DNA of 64,000 nt from JANQIO01 sp043513815 (GCA_043513815.1 CP121313.1:2170001-2234000); one strand, 5' to 3'. Positions 24,642 to 32,467 are shown, counted from the first letter of the stretch. Notes: generated by a model from the sequence alone, not told the origin. Program-made: numbers and translations.

Positions 24642-26330
24642 ATGGCACTTATCTGGTACCCGGACAAAGTCTTTCCCTACGAATCAACTCTGTCGCTGAT
24701 ACACAAGTTGCTGTTCTGGAATGCGGCTAGCGTTTCAGAAATTCAGCCCCTGTTCAAAGACCGATTGCGCGTGGCGGGCGACGCAATACCATTTCAGCGT
24801 ATCTATGACAACGAGGCTTCACTTCGCGCCAGACTCGCAGAGCTTTTCGAGTTTCCAAACGCATCTATAGATGACTTACCAAGAGCGCGATGGCGACTTG
24901 TGGCGCGAGAGGATCTTGCGTTGGAGTCGTCAGATTTTCGCTATTGTGAGAAATGCTTGCGAAGAGGATATCACTCAGCCTTCCACCAGTTGGTAGATCT
25001 GCCAAATTGTTTTATTCACGGTGATCCGCTCATAAATCATTGTGTTGCCTGCAATGAGGAAAATCCCACACCGTTAGGCCTTTATCTTGCCAGCCCCTGC
25101 TGTTGTGATGCGGGACATCAGATCTTTCAATTCACCGCAGATCATGGCGGCGTACTCCGGCGTGCTGCTAGCCGTGAGGGTCAGAGGCTATTGGCTTGGG
25201 AGCGGGCCGCATTTCAGAAATGCGTTGATACGGGAATACTGCTTGAAGATATGCGGGGGAAGCCTTGGGTAGTCCAACAGAACCGTATCTATCCGCATAC
25301 GGTCCAGCCACGCAGGCAGGGCTTTCATCCCGCGTTGTTGGTGCCTGTTGCTGCGAGGTTGAAAGGTTCGGGAGGCTTGCCAGCGCTTCGGGGATTGAGT
25401 AAGCGGGTAACGAAATGGCAGTTGGCATGTCCAAGAAAAGAGCTGCGCTTCAACCAAGAGACATGGAAGGACAGTGATCACACACGTGGGCGCCCACGTC
25501 TGACAAGCCACCGCGAAATGGAAGCCAAGATTGTTGAAAGATATGTGTACCGCTCGCTGCATGAGTTGCTCGCCAGACACCTGCTGCGGCTAACGGAGAC
25601 GGTGGATCCAGAGCACACAGCCTGCCATCAGGCGTACGCGATTGGTCACCGTAGCGTCGCTCAGTTGGGACCCGGTGCAGCGCCGCTGTGTCCGATCGCT
25701 GCTGCGCGACATGCCATCATATTGCTTTGGTGGCAAAAAATCGCGGCTAGCCGTCTTGTCCGCAAATACCGGGCGTTTCTGCCCTACGACCTTGGCTCCA
25801 CAACGCATGATCCGTTTGCGAACCATGCAAACCTTATGGCCGCGACCGTTGACCATCTTGAGGGAGCAGTGGTCACGAGGCGCGCTCGGCTTGAGTTTGC
25901 GAAATGGCTCATGGAGAGCGTCTTCAAGGAGTTGATGACGCGCCTTTACCATGCCGTCATGGCGTTCTACGTTGAAGGTCGGTCTAACGAACTGGACTAC
26001 CGGGCCCCAGAACACAGCCTCCAGGTGCAATCTCCTGTTTGGTTTCTCAGCAACTCCCCAAGTGGGATCCGTTTGAACTTTATCGGCACGCGAGTGGAGA
26101 TGGGCGAACTCCGCGACTACTCTCGTGCGACCGCTAGCCATGCACGGTATGTATCGCATTTTTACAATGAATCAGCTGCACTAAAAGAGGCAGCGGAACG
26201 AACCCGACTTCGTAGAGCTCGCACTTGGGCTGCGGCGCATCCGCCGCCAGCGCCCGTGAAGCTCAATGGAGGCTTGCGACTTGCCGAAAAGGAGCACCGA
26301 CGTATCTTGAAGACCGGTCATCGGCGCTAG
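24642..26330 (+). CDS. Orphan TniQ/TnsD-like protein
   Basis: 562 residues. TniQ-type zinc-binding pattern: YCEKC at 101-105, His 111 and 115, LPNCFIHGDPL at 120-130 (Cys 123, His 126) and NHCVACNEE with Cys 134 and 137. In Tn7, Tn402 and CRISPR-associated transposons such proteins choose the target site and recruit the TnsC/TniB ATPase. No tnsA, tnsB or tnsC homologue is visible, so it is an orphan or part of a decayed element. The C-terminal half (~200-560) is unlike short TniQ and is nearer TnsD in length. It lies beside repeats that look like a transposon end, and next to integrase and IS remains. Confidence 0.75.
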   Translation: MALIWYPDKVFPYESTLSLIHKLLFWNAASVSEIQPLFKDRLRVAGDAIPFQRIYDNEASLRARLAELFEFPNASIDDLPRARWRLVAREDLALESSDFRYCEKCLRRGYHSAFHQLVDLPNCFIHGDPLINHCVACNEENPTPLGLYLASPCCCDAGHQIFQFTADHGGVLRRAASREGQRLLAWERAAFQKCVDTGILLEDMRGKPWVVQQNRIYPHTVQPRRQGFHPALLVPVAARLKGSGGLPALRGLSKRVTKWQLACPRKELRFNQETWKDSDHTRGRPRLTSHREMEAKIVERYVYRSLHELLARHLLRLTETVDPEHTACHQAYAIGHRSVAQLGPGAAPLCPIAAARHAIILLWWQKIAASRLVRKYRAFLPYDLGSTTHDPFANHANLMAATVDHLEGAVVTRRARLEFAKWLMESVFKELMTRLYHAVMAFYVEGRSNELDYRAPEHSLQVQSPVWFLSNSPSGIRLNFIGTRVEMGELRDYSRATASHARYVSHFYNESAALKEAAERTRLRRARTWAAAHPPPAPVKLNGGLRLAEKEHRRILKTGHRR

Positions 26331-26346
26331 GGACGCTTTATGGTGC

Positions 26347-26568
26347 TTATATTTTCTTGTCGGCGGAATACTTGGTCATAGTGTCATGCCAGGTTGCGTC
26401 ATCGACGTGAAGATACTGGTATTTTGTTGCCTGGTTTCTATGCCTGGCTGCGCGCTGAATGTAACGCAAGTCTATTCCTGTATCCGCCTGATGTGTCAGT
26501 GCGGTATGCCTAAACCAGTGCGTCGACGCCGCTTGCAGTTGCGCAGCCGCTTGCGGATGAACGTCGCT
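26347..26568 (-). pseudogene. C-terminal piece of a tyrosine recombinase
   Basis: About 74 codons that match the end of phage-type integrases: HWFRHTALTHQADTG has the catalytic-type HxxR box, followed by IQRAARHRNQATKYQYLHV, which keeps the H residue and the final Tyr region (TKYQYLHVDD). The N-terminal part is missing; its upstream side is fused to IS3 orfA near 26565-26570. It was probably the integrase of the island, now truncated by IS activity and deletion. Confidence 0.7.
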
Positions 26569-26774
26569 AATCGCCACTTGCCGGCCTCCAGGAAATCTTT
26601 GCTCCAGCGGTAGTACAGGTTGGTATTGATGCCTTCTCGACGGCACGGTTCGGCGATGGATAATTCGCCCCTTAGGCCATCGATGACAATGCGAATCTTC
26701 TCTTCGGTAGAAAAACTGCGGCGGGTTTTACGCCAGATATCTTTAACGATTTTCTCCGTGTTTGACATGCTCAT
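26565..26774 (-). pseudogene. IS3-family transposase OrfA, truncated
   Basis: Seventy codons from the ATG at 26774 that match the N-terminal helix-turn-helix of IS3-family OrfA (FSTEEKIRIVIDGLRGELSI, CRREGINTNLYYRWSKDFLEAGK). After residue 70 the frame runs into the recombinase sequence in another frame and the similarity ends. No OrfB is present. It can therefore not transpose. Confidence 0.75.
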
Positions 26775-26822
26775 TGTGAGACTCCTCTACTTTACTCAAA
26801 GTAGAAGAAGCGTCTCTTAACA
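26565..26822 (-). mobile_element. Remnant of an IS3-family insertion sequence
   Basis: The orfA piece together with the probable IS end at 26811-26822 (TGTTAAGAGACG on the minus strand, starting with the TG of IS3 ends). A hairpin (CTACTTT/AAAGTAG) is seen at about 26786-26804, between the IS end and orfA. The other end and orfB are missing, so it arose from an IS-mediated deletion. Confidence 0.65.
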
Positions 26823-27149
26823 AATCACGGTATGTGGTAACTCATGCTTTGACTGCGCACACCGGGGTAAAGCGGTTAATCATTATCTGAGGGTGCGATT
26901 TCTGATTTGGTTGATGAAAAACCCTATCAATATTGTTCTACCGAGGTATCACTAATCCACGCTCTCTGAATAAAAAAGTTCGATCATGCGACAGCACCTG
27001 CCGCCAATACCGCTATTCTTATCAGACTGAAATATAGCTTGGTTTCTGCACAGCGTGGCCAATGGTATTAGGCTCACCGTTATCGGTAGGAAAAGTATGC
27101 CACTATATCCAGTTACGCCGCTCATGATAGTCATCAAAAGCATGCCGGG
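26823..27149. other. Intergenic, no gene supported
   Basis: 327 bases between the IS end and the merR stop. A minus-strand frame of 63 codons (26952-27143) starts 6 bases after merR and encodes a hydrophobic stretch, but it has no recognisable family and no strong ribosome site. It might be a small membrane protein or chance; no other feature was seen. Confidence 0.3.
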
Positions 27150-27557
27150 TCAGGAAAATAGCGCATCGATAATAGGACACTCCGGAGTGGCATTCGTCTC
27201 GCATTGCGAAATCAATTCTTTCAGTGTCCGTTCCATTTTTCGCAAGTCCTTAATCTTTTTTTGCACATCCGATAAATGGTCCGCTGTTGCATGCCGGACC
27301 TGCTCGCAAGTTTTATCAGCGCTGCTCGCCAAACTCAGTAATCCCTGGATTTCATTTAAAGTGAACCCAAGTTCCCGACAGCGGCGAATAAAAATCAGTT
27401 GCCCCACATGCTCCTCGCTGTATATACGGTGGCCACCTTGGCTTCTTGCAGGCGTGCCTAGCAACCCACTAGTCTCGTAGTACCTGATAGTTTCACCTTT
27501 GACATTAGTTAACGTTGCGAGCTGGCCGCGCGAATAGGTAGCGCTAGATTTTTTCAT
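27150..27557 (-). CDS. merR: Mercury-responsive regulator MerR
   Basis: 135 residues from the ATG at 27557; the upstream extension to 27617 overlaps the operator. The N-terminal MerR helix-turn-helix has GETIRYYETSGLLGTPARSQGGHRIYSEE. The metal-binding domain keeps three Cys in the Tn501-MerR arrangement: one in KTCEQVRHATADHL, one in ELISQCETN and one in ECPIIDAL. In characterised MerR these three bind one Hg(II) across the dimer. It is divergent from merC and shares a promoter region with it, which contains a 19-bp-spaced operator. Assignment to mercury rather than cadmium rests on the Cys pattern. Confidence 0.9.
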   Translation of the reverse strand: MKKSSATYSRGQLATLTNVKGETIRYYETSGLLGTPARSQGGHRIYSEEHVGQLIFIRRCRELGFTLNEIQGLLSLASSADKTCEQVRHATADHLSDVQKKIKDLRKMERTLKELISQCETNATPECPIIDALFS

Positions 27558-27564
27558 AGAGGGC

Positions 27565-27595
27565 TTGATCCTGTAGTAACTACAGCCCTTATAGT
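27565..27595 (+). promoter_or_regulatory. MerR-type promoter with 19-bp spacer for merC
   Basis: TTGATC (27565-27570) and TATAGT (27590-27595) are separated by 19 bases that hold a perfect dyad CTGTAGT-A-ACTACAG. The over-long spacer with a central palindrome is the known mark of promoters untwisted by MerR. It lies between the merR and merC starts and drives transcription to the right. Confidence 0.85.
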
Positions 27596-27633
27596 CGCAC
27601 AGGATATTGACTGTCAATCAAAGGTCTGACGAC

Positions 27634-28041
27634 ATGGCTAGGATAATCAGCGCAATGGACAAAGTTGGGGCAGGCGGCGCAGTTGTTGCGGCCCTCAGCT
27701 GCACAGCGTGTTTTCCTGCCTTGGGCGCACTGTCTGCGGCGCTGGGACTTGGATTCCTCAGCCAGCTCGAGGGAATCGCTATTAATACGCTGTTACCACT
27801 GTTTGCGTTGATAGCGCTAGTAGTGAATGCCTATGGCTGGTATCGACACCAGATTCACTGGAGAGGACTATTTTCCATTATTGGTCCAATAGCAATACTG
27901 GCTATCCTATACCCTTTATGGCACTACGATTGGAGCACCTATCTTTTCTATGTCGCTTTGATCGTAATGCTAACTGTGTCAATAGCGGATTTGATATGGC
28001 CGGCAAAACGGGAGTGCTTTATTTCAGAGGTGGCCAGGTGA
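27634..28041 (+). CDS. merC: Mercuric ion transporter MerC
   Basis: 135 residues with four membrane segments, close to MerC of Tn21 (~140). Shared features are the CTACFPALGALSAALGLGFLSQLEG segment near residue 24 (Cys pair carrying Hg(II)), the LLPLFALIALVVNAYGWY helix and SIADLIWPAKREC near the end. It imports Hg(II) into the cytoplasm, where it is normally reduced by MerA; no merA, merT or merP is visible here. The ATG at 27634 is preferred to the frame start at 27607. The gene overlaps the next one by GTGA. Confidence 0.88.
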   Translation: MARIISAMDKVGAGGAVVAALSCTACFPALGALSAALGLGFLSQLEGIAINTLLPLFALIALVVNAYGWYRHQIHWRGLFSIIGPIAILAILYPLWHYDWSTYLFYVALIVMLTVSIADLIWPAKRECFISEVAR

Positions 28042-28250
28042 GCGATATAGTCTCTCACTCCGAGCTCACTTGCCCAATCTGCCAGCACCAGAAACTGGAA
28101 GTTATGCCGACAGACGCGTGTCAGTGGTTCTACGAATGTGAATCGTGTGGGGGAATTCTGAAACCAAAGCCGGGAGACTGCTGTGTTTTCTGCTCCTATG
28201 GCACGGTCAAGTGTCCGCCCATACAAGTTGGGAGCTCCTGTTGTGGGTAA
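28038..28250 (+). CDS. GDCCVxC-domain protein
   Basis: 70 residues from a GTG overlapping the merC stop. It is a small Cys-rich protein: CPICQ at residues 11-15, CESCGG near 35, then GDCCVFCSYGTVKCPP and a terminal CC. The GDCCVxC motif defines a family in which one Cys is selenocysteine in some members; here it is Cys. It is often near mercury genes, and its chemistry suggests a redox or Hg-binding role, but the function is not established. Overlap with merC implies co-translation. Confidence 0.8.
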   Translation: MSDIVSHSELTCPICQHQKLEVMPTDACQWFYECESCGGILKPKPGDCCVFCSYGTVKCPPIQVGSSCCG

Positions 28251-28460
28251 TGGGTATTCTGAGCTCCTCCCGAAAACCACCATAATACGAAGGAAAGAGA
28301 GCTTCTTTGGCGCTACTATGCGTTCTGCTAGGTTTACCGGAGACTACAATTTCGCTCAAAAACTTATTGACATTTTAATAGGTGGAAGGTGCATACTGGC
28401 AACTAAGTCAGTGTGCAGCATAGGTAGAAGGGGGCATTGCATTCACTCAGTGCCCTTTGA

Positions 28461-28481
28461 TGAGAATCAATATTATTCTCA
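28461..28481. promoter_or_regulatory. Fur-box-like palindrome
   Basis: TGAGAAT-CAATATT-ATTCTCA is a perfect 7-7-7 palindrome, and the central 19 bases match the Fur consensus GATAATGATAATCATTATC at 12 positions by eye. It lies 48 bases upstream of the periplasmic Cys-rich protein gene and may give iron or related (Zur/Mur) control. The match is seen; the regulator is inferred. Confidence 0.5.
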
Positions 28482-28528
28482 CTTACCTATGCTAGACTCA
28501 GTGCAGAAGATAGGAAAAGTGTAGTCTC

Positions 28529-28918
28529 ATGCGAGATAGGATAGTCCATACAGTTTTAGCAATCGTTCTACTGACCCAGTCAGTGGCGGTGCTCGCTGTT
28601 GCGCCTACCATGTCTCAGCAGCATCACATGACTCAATCTAGCTTAGAGGCCGATACATCAAAGCCTTCAGCCGAAATGTCTCATCATGGAGAAAGCAACT
28701 CTTGCCACCAGGAAGTCGTGTCTTCGGTTCCTGACGATCCCAAGCATTGCTGCGACACTGCCAGCTGCATGATTAGCTGCGCATCTGCTGCTTCCGCTAT
28801 ATGCTATTCAACTTCACTAGACAGCGATGATACCCATGTGCGGTTTGTAGTAGATGTCGGTCATGTAATCCCGCATAAAGCCCTAACGGATCTATTCCAT
28901 CCCCCCCGAATCAGCTAG
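28529..28918 (+). CDS. Small Cys/His-rich periplasmic protein (CopL/DUF2946-like)
   Basis: 129 residues with a signal sequence (HTVLAIVLLTQSVAVLA). The mature part has many His and Met (QQHHMTQ, MSHHGES) and a cluster of Cys: SCHQEV, HCCDTASCMISCASA. It resembles small metal-binding proteins next to copper genes (CopL or DUF2946 type), but no firm family call is made. It probably binds copper or a related ion in the periplasm. It lies downstream of a Fur-like box, and upstream of the barrel gene. Confidence 0.6.
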   Translation: MRDRIVHTVLAIVLLTQSVAVLAVAPTMSQQHHMTQSSLEADTSKPSAEMSHHGESNSCHQEVVSSVPDDPKHCCDTASCMISCASAASAICYSTSLDSDDTHVRFVVDVGHVIPHKALTDLFHPPRIS

Positions 28919-28924
28919 CTCCCC

Positions 28925-28942
28925 GACGGGATTTTACCCGTC
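28925..28942 (+). terminator. GC hairpin after the Cys-rich gene
   Basis: GACGGG-ATTTTA-CCCGTC is a perfect 6-bp stem with 6-base loop, seven bases after the stop; only a short T/G tract follows. A weak terminator is likely. Confidence 0.4.
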
Positions 28943-29007
28943 TGTTCATGCGCGTGGAGCGTGCTGACAACTAGTCATGGCGGCTACTAAGCCACCCTAG
29001 AGCACCC

Positions 29008-29050
29008 CACGAGCACTTCGTGAACTTTCCAGCGAGATCATTCGCTGGAA
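29008..29050 (+). promoter_or_regulatory. Two tandem hairpins in leader of barrel gene
   Basis: CACGA-GCACT-TCGTG (29008-29022) and TTCCAGCGA-GATCAT-TCGCTGGAA (29027-29050, perfect 9-bp stem). The second ends 12 bases before the ATG at 29063, close to the ribosome site, so it may influence translation or mRNA stability. No ligand is suggested. Confidence 0.45.
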
Positions 29051-29062
29051 GAGGGATCTAGG

Positions 29063-30289
29063 ATGAAAACCAAATATTTTGTAGTACCGCTTCTCGCGAG
29101 TAGCGCTGGCTTGTTACCAGCCTTTGCTGAAGCACAGTTAGCGAATCAACGTGCACCATTCGAATCCTTGACACAGGGTCGAGTCGCCTTCGCAGGATAT
29201 GGTGATACCAGTTACGTCGATGCGGACGACGAGAACAGTGCCTTCACTGGGAAAGTCGCCCCAATCATCCTCGTCCAACTAAACGACAAGATTCATATTG
29301 AGTCTGAGTGGGAGTTTAGTGTGGATGAAGGCGGTGAAACCGAGACGGAGCTAGAGTACGCAGATGTCCACTATTTTGTCACGGACTCTACGACTTTAAC
29401 CGGCGGAAAGTTACTGCTTCCTTTTGGCCAGTTTGGCCCAAACCTGCACCCGAGTTGGATCAACAAGCTGCCATCAATACCCGTAATCTACGGTGGTCAC
29501 GATGGTAACGGGATTGCAACGCCATTGATGCCAATTCTCTCGGACTACGGAGCAGGGATACAGCAAACCTTTCCGTTTGAGAATGGCTCACGTCTTTTCT
29601 TCGATGCCTATGTAGTGAATGGTCCTCAAATTGACAGCCATGCAGAAGATGAAATCGAAGATCTTCTCGATGTCGCTGATGATCATGAAGAGGAGGAGAT
29701 CGACGATGATCACGATGACGATGTTGCCGAACTCGATGACCATGATGACGACTTAGAGGACGACCACGGGGAGAGCTTTCTCCCTGAAGTCGACTTTGAA
29801 ACCTCATCCAGTGATAACAATGATGACAAAGCGATAGGTGGTCGGGTTGGCTATTCGTGGGGACCTGGTTTCGAAGTCGGGGCTTCGTACTATTCCGGTG
29901 CCTATGATGATGATGGCGATTTAGATTTCACGTCATACGGCGCCGACATCAACTACACCAGCACCTACTTTTCTCTTCGCGGTGAATATATCGAGACCGA
30001 AACTGAAGGCCTCGATGATGAGGGGCGCAAGGAGTCCTTCGACCGCGATGGATGGTATCTCCAGGGGTCATGGTATCTAAAACAAACGGGCATTGAGGCC
30101 TTGGCACCGTTCGAGCTTGTACTACAGCGCAGCGAGGTTAATCAAATTGATGGATCGGAGCGCTGGGCGGTGGGTTTGAACTACTGGATCACACCCAGTG
30201 TCGTTTTCAAGCTCTCTGCCGACGACACGGAGCTGGATAACGGCGACGACCAAACCCGCTACATCGCGCAAATCAGCTATGGATTCTAG
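29063..30289 (+). CDS. Outer-membrane beta-barrel, LbtU/porin-like, with His/Asp loop
   Basis: 408 residues with a signal peptide (VVPLLASSAGLLPAFAEA). Alternating hydrophobic strands and a final aromatic residue (QISYGF) are typical of an outer-membrane barrel. It resembles the LbtU-type porin family in the strand segments GKVAPIILVQLNDKIHIESEW and LTGGKLLLPFGQFGPNL, and the size fits. An inserted segment at about 193-245 is extremely rich in Asp, Glu and His (DDDHDDDVAELDD), probably an external or periplasmic metal-binding loop. It is first in a group with cytochrome c and copper genes. The family call is moderately sure; the loop is directly seen. Confidence 0.72.
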   Translation: MKTKYFVVPLLASSAGLLPAFAEAQLANQRAPFESLTQGRVAFAGYGDTSYVDADDENSAFTGKVAPIILVQLNDKIHIESEWEFSVDEGGETETELEYADVHYFVTDSTTLTGGKLLLPFGQFGPNLHPSWINKLPSIPVIYGGHDGNGIATPLMPILSDYGAGIQQTFPFENGSRLFFDAYVVNGPQIDSHAEDEIEDLLDVADDHEEEEIDDDHDDDVAELDDHDDDLEDDHGESFLPEVDFETSSSDNNDDKAIGGRVGYSWGPGFEVGASYYSGAYDDDGDLDFTSYGADINYTSTYFSLRGEYIETETEGLDDEGRKESFDRDGWYLQGSWYLKQTGIEALAPFELVLQRSEVNQIDGSERWAVGLNYWITPSVVFKLSADDTELDNGDDQTRYIAQISYGF

Positions 30290-30298
30290 GAGGCAGTC

Positions 30299-30865
30299 AT
30301 GAAGATAAGTAAGAACGAGACTGTAAAACTGGGAGGCATGTTTGCAGTGATTGTGTTGGCTGCGACCCAGAACTTAACTCACGCAGAGGAACTGTCGGTT
30401 GCCGATGGGGCAAGGTTATACAACGACAATTGCGCTCGCTGTCATAACCCCAAACCCGCAGAGGACTATACCGCTTCAGAGTGGTCGGTGATTATGCCGC
30501 ATATGCGGGAAAAGGCACACCTGACTGGTACCGAAACTAGAGCGATAGAGCGCTTTATCGCGGCCACGTTAACTGCGGATGTTAGGCAAGCTCAAGCGAC
30601 TGCCGGCGCCTCCACGGAACTAAGTGGCAGCGGCGAGGAACTTTTTAACCGGTTCGGCTGTAAAGGCTGCCACCAGGTCGACGGTGATGGTGGATCCATG
30701 GGACCCGACCTGAACGAGACCTATCGAGTAAAAGGTGCTGACTTCATGGCGCAGAAGATACTCAATCCCGCACTGGGGAACCCCTCATCAACCATGCCTA
30801 AGTTCCCTCTTAATGAGAGAGAAGCTCAAGCGGTGGTTGAATACATCAGTAATCAAGGAGACTAA
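30299..30865 (+). CDS. Dihaem cytochrome c
   Basis: 188 residues with a signal peptide (GGMFAVIVLAATQNLTHA). Two CxxCH haem sites are seen, CARCH (~46) and CKGCH (~121), with a Met in the second domain (TMPKFPLN) as a possible axial ligand. It belongs to class I c-type cytochromes and works in the periplasm as an electron carrier. Preceded by a strong TAGGAGG ribosome site. In this metal cluster it may deliver or remove electrons for copper or metal reduction or oxidation, as inference; alternatives are general respiratory roles. Confidence 0.9.
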   Translation: MKISKNETVKLGGMFAVIVLAATQNLTHAEELSVADGARLYNDNCARCHNPKPAEDYTASEWSVIMPHMREKAHLTGTETRAIERFIAATLTADVRQAQATAGASTELSGSGEELFNRFGCKGCHQVDGDGGSMGPDLNETYRVKGADFMAQKILNPALGNPSSTMPKFPLNEREAQAVVEYISNQGD

Positions 30866-30928
30866 TCCATGAGCTGACTTCAGGGAGCAGTTCCTGGTCC
30901 TGGGGTCATCATTCGGATTATTAGTGAG

Positions 30929-31453
30929 GTGAAGAAAGTGAATATTCGTAAGACAAAACTAATGCTTGTAGGGCAACGAAGCCGCCTTGTCGTAGGGGCC
31001 TTTCTGGTGACGTTTGGTCTGGTTGCCTGCGCAGACGATTCTCGGGTTGCAGACTTTACGGTATACAAAAATCCACAGTGTATGTGTTGTGACAAATGGG
31101 CAGAGCATATGAGGCATGCAGGGTATTCAGTGTCGCTTGCCCCAACCCCATATATCGCTGAGATAAAGCAAAAGTACGCGATAGAGCCGAAACTGCAATC
31201 TTGTCATACAACCGTGCACAACCAGACTGGATTAGTCTTTGAGGGACACGTGCCGATAAAGCACGTCGTTTCTCTTGTGGAGAACCCGTTGCCCGGCGCT
31301 CGTGGACTTGCCGTACCGGGCATGCCTGTCGGTAGCCCCGGCATGGAAGTAGGAGACCGCAAGGACCCGTACCATGTCCTACTGTTGTCAGAAAATGCAG
31401 AACCAACAGTGTTCGCACGTGAAAATATGGCGGACAACAAAGAGCATGATTAG
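30929..31453 (+). CDS. DUF411 copper-associated protein
   Basis: 174 residues, GTG start with another GTG three codons later. An N-terminal hydrophobic helix anchors or exports it. The DUF411 core follows: FTVYKNPQCMCCDKWAEHMR with the CMCC metal-binding site (~57-60), then LQSCHTTV and the EGHVPIKHV segment. DUF411 proteins are usually next to copper resistance genes and are thought to carry copper. Sits between the cytochrome and the DUF2231 fusion gene, all co-oriented. Confidence 0.85.
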   Translation: MKKVNIRKTKLMLVGQRSRLVVGAFLVTFGLVACADDSRVADFTVYKNPQCMCCDKWAEHMRHAGYSVSLAPTPYIAEIKQKYAIEPKLQSCHTTVHNQTGLVFEGHVPIKHVVSLVENPLPGARGLAVPGMPVGSPGMEVGDRKDPYHVLLLSENAEPTVFARENMADNKEHD

Positions 31454-31504
31454 GCCCATGAAACCAAATCGGAAAGCTCAATTTAGTACCTGGAGATCTA
31501 TCCC

Positions 31505-32467
31505 GTGGAAATAGTACCGAATTGGCACCCCTTAGTGGTGCACTTTTCAATAACTCTAATAATAGCTTTTGCCGCCCTGCATTTTTGGAATGGAAGTGGT
31601 CCGGAAGCAGAGGCCCGTATCAAATGGGCCAAACTTCTCATTTCCAACTGGGCGCTGGGTGCGCTAATTGTGACCGTTGGTACTGGATTCTATGCCTATT
31701 TCAGTGTTGGACACGACGCACCTTCGCATGCGGCTATGACTGAACATAGAAATTGGGCCCTTGGCACCTCTCTAGTCTTCATAGTCGCCTGGATGTCAGT
31801 CCGATGGGCCAGGCCTGCCCCAGCCATAAGGACGGCTGCATGTGCTTTAGTAATTGCGCTTGTAAGTGTCACTGGCTTCAAGGGTGGTGAGTTGGTCTAC
31901 CGGTTTGGGTTAGGCGTCCAGTCGCTCCCAGAGGTCTCAGCCGATGGACACGATCATGATCACAGCCACGCTGTTGAAAGTGATCAGCCCGACATTTCCA
32001 AACAATTTGCTGGATCACCGTCAGCTCTAAGCGCAGCCGATCATGGAGACCATGATCACGGACCTTCATCGTCGGTGTCCTCACCCACCGATCACCACGA
32101 ATCTGCGGGTAATGCAGTCGAAACCACAGTCGATGCTTTTGCCGATGCATTGAGGAACGGTAATGAACCTTTGCTTCATCAACTCCTTCATGAAGATGTT
32201 CTGATTCTCGAGGGCGGCGGGATAGAGCGCTCACTCGAAGACTACGCTGCACACCATATGCAGGCAGACATGAAATTTATGAGCGGCAAAGTTTTTGGTG
32301 TTATTGAGCGCTACTCGCAGGAAGGAAAAAACTATGGCTATGTGATTACGCGTAGCGCAATGCCATCTAAAGATAAGGAAAGATCGTCAGTTATGAGCGA
32401 AACCATGATTCTCAGTAGCGAAGGAGGACAGTGGAAGATCGTTCACATCCACTGGTCAAATACATGA
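31505..32467 (+). CDS. DUF2231 membrane domain fused to NTF2/SnoaL-like domain
   Basis: 320 residues, GTG start. Residues 1-140 contain four hydrophobic segments with the DUF2231-like WHPLVVHFSITL start. Residues ~145-200 are a His/Asp/Ser linker (HDHDHSHA, DHGDHDHG) probably binding metal. Residues ~205-320 look like an NTF2/SnoaL-fold domain (AFADALRNGNEPLLHQLLHEDVL, GGQWKIVHIHWSNT). Fusions of this type are not common and no function is known; metal sensing or detoxification at the membrane is plausible. The stop overlaps the CusC-like start as ATGA. Confidence 0.65.
   Translation: MEIVPNWHPLVVHFSITLIIAFAALHFWNGSGPEAEARIKWAKLLISNWALGALIVTVGTGFYAYFSVGHDAPSHAAMTEHRNWALGTSLVFIVAWMSVRWARPAPAIRTAACALVIALVSVTGFKGGELVYRFGLGVQSLPEVSADGHDHDHSHAVESDQPDISKQFAGSPSALSAADHGDHDHGPSSSVSSPTDHHESAGNAVETTVDAFADALRNGNEPLLHQLLHEDVLILEGGGIERSLEDYAAHHMQADMKFMSGKVFGVIERYSQEGKNYGYVITRSAMPSKDKERSSVMSETMILSSEGGQWKIVHIHWSNT

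Noticed and set aside
26952..27143. 63-codon minus-strand frame after merR (membrane-like)
   Set aside because: Hydrophobic but no family, no ribosome site; left as a possibility only.
28183..28524. 113-codon plus-strand frame after the GDCCVxC gene
   Set aside because: Overlaps the real gene end in another frame and runs through the Fur-like box; no motif.
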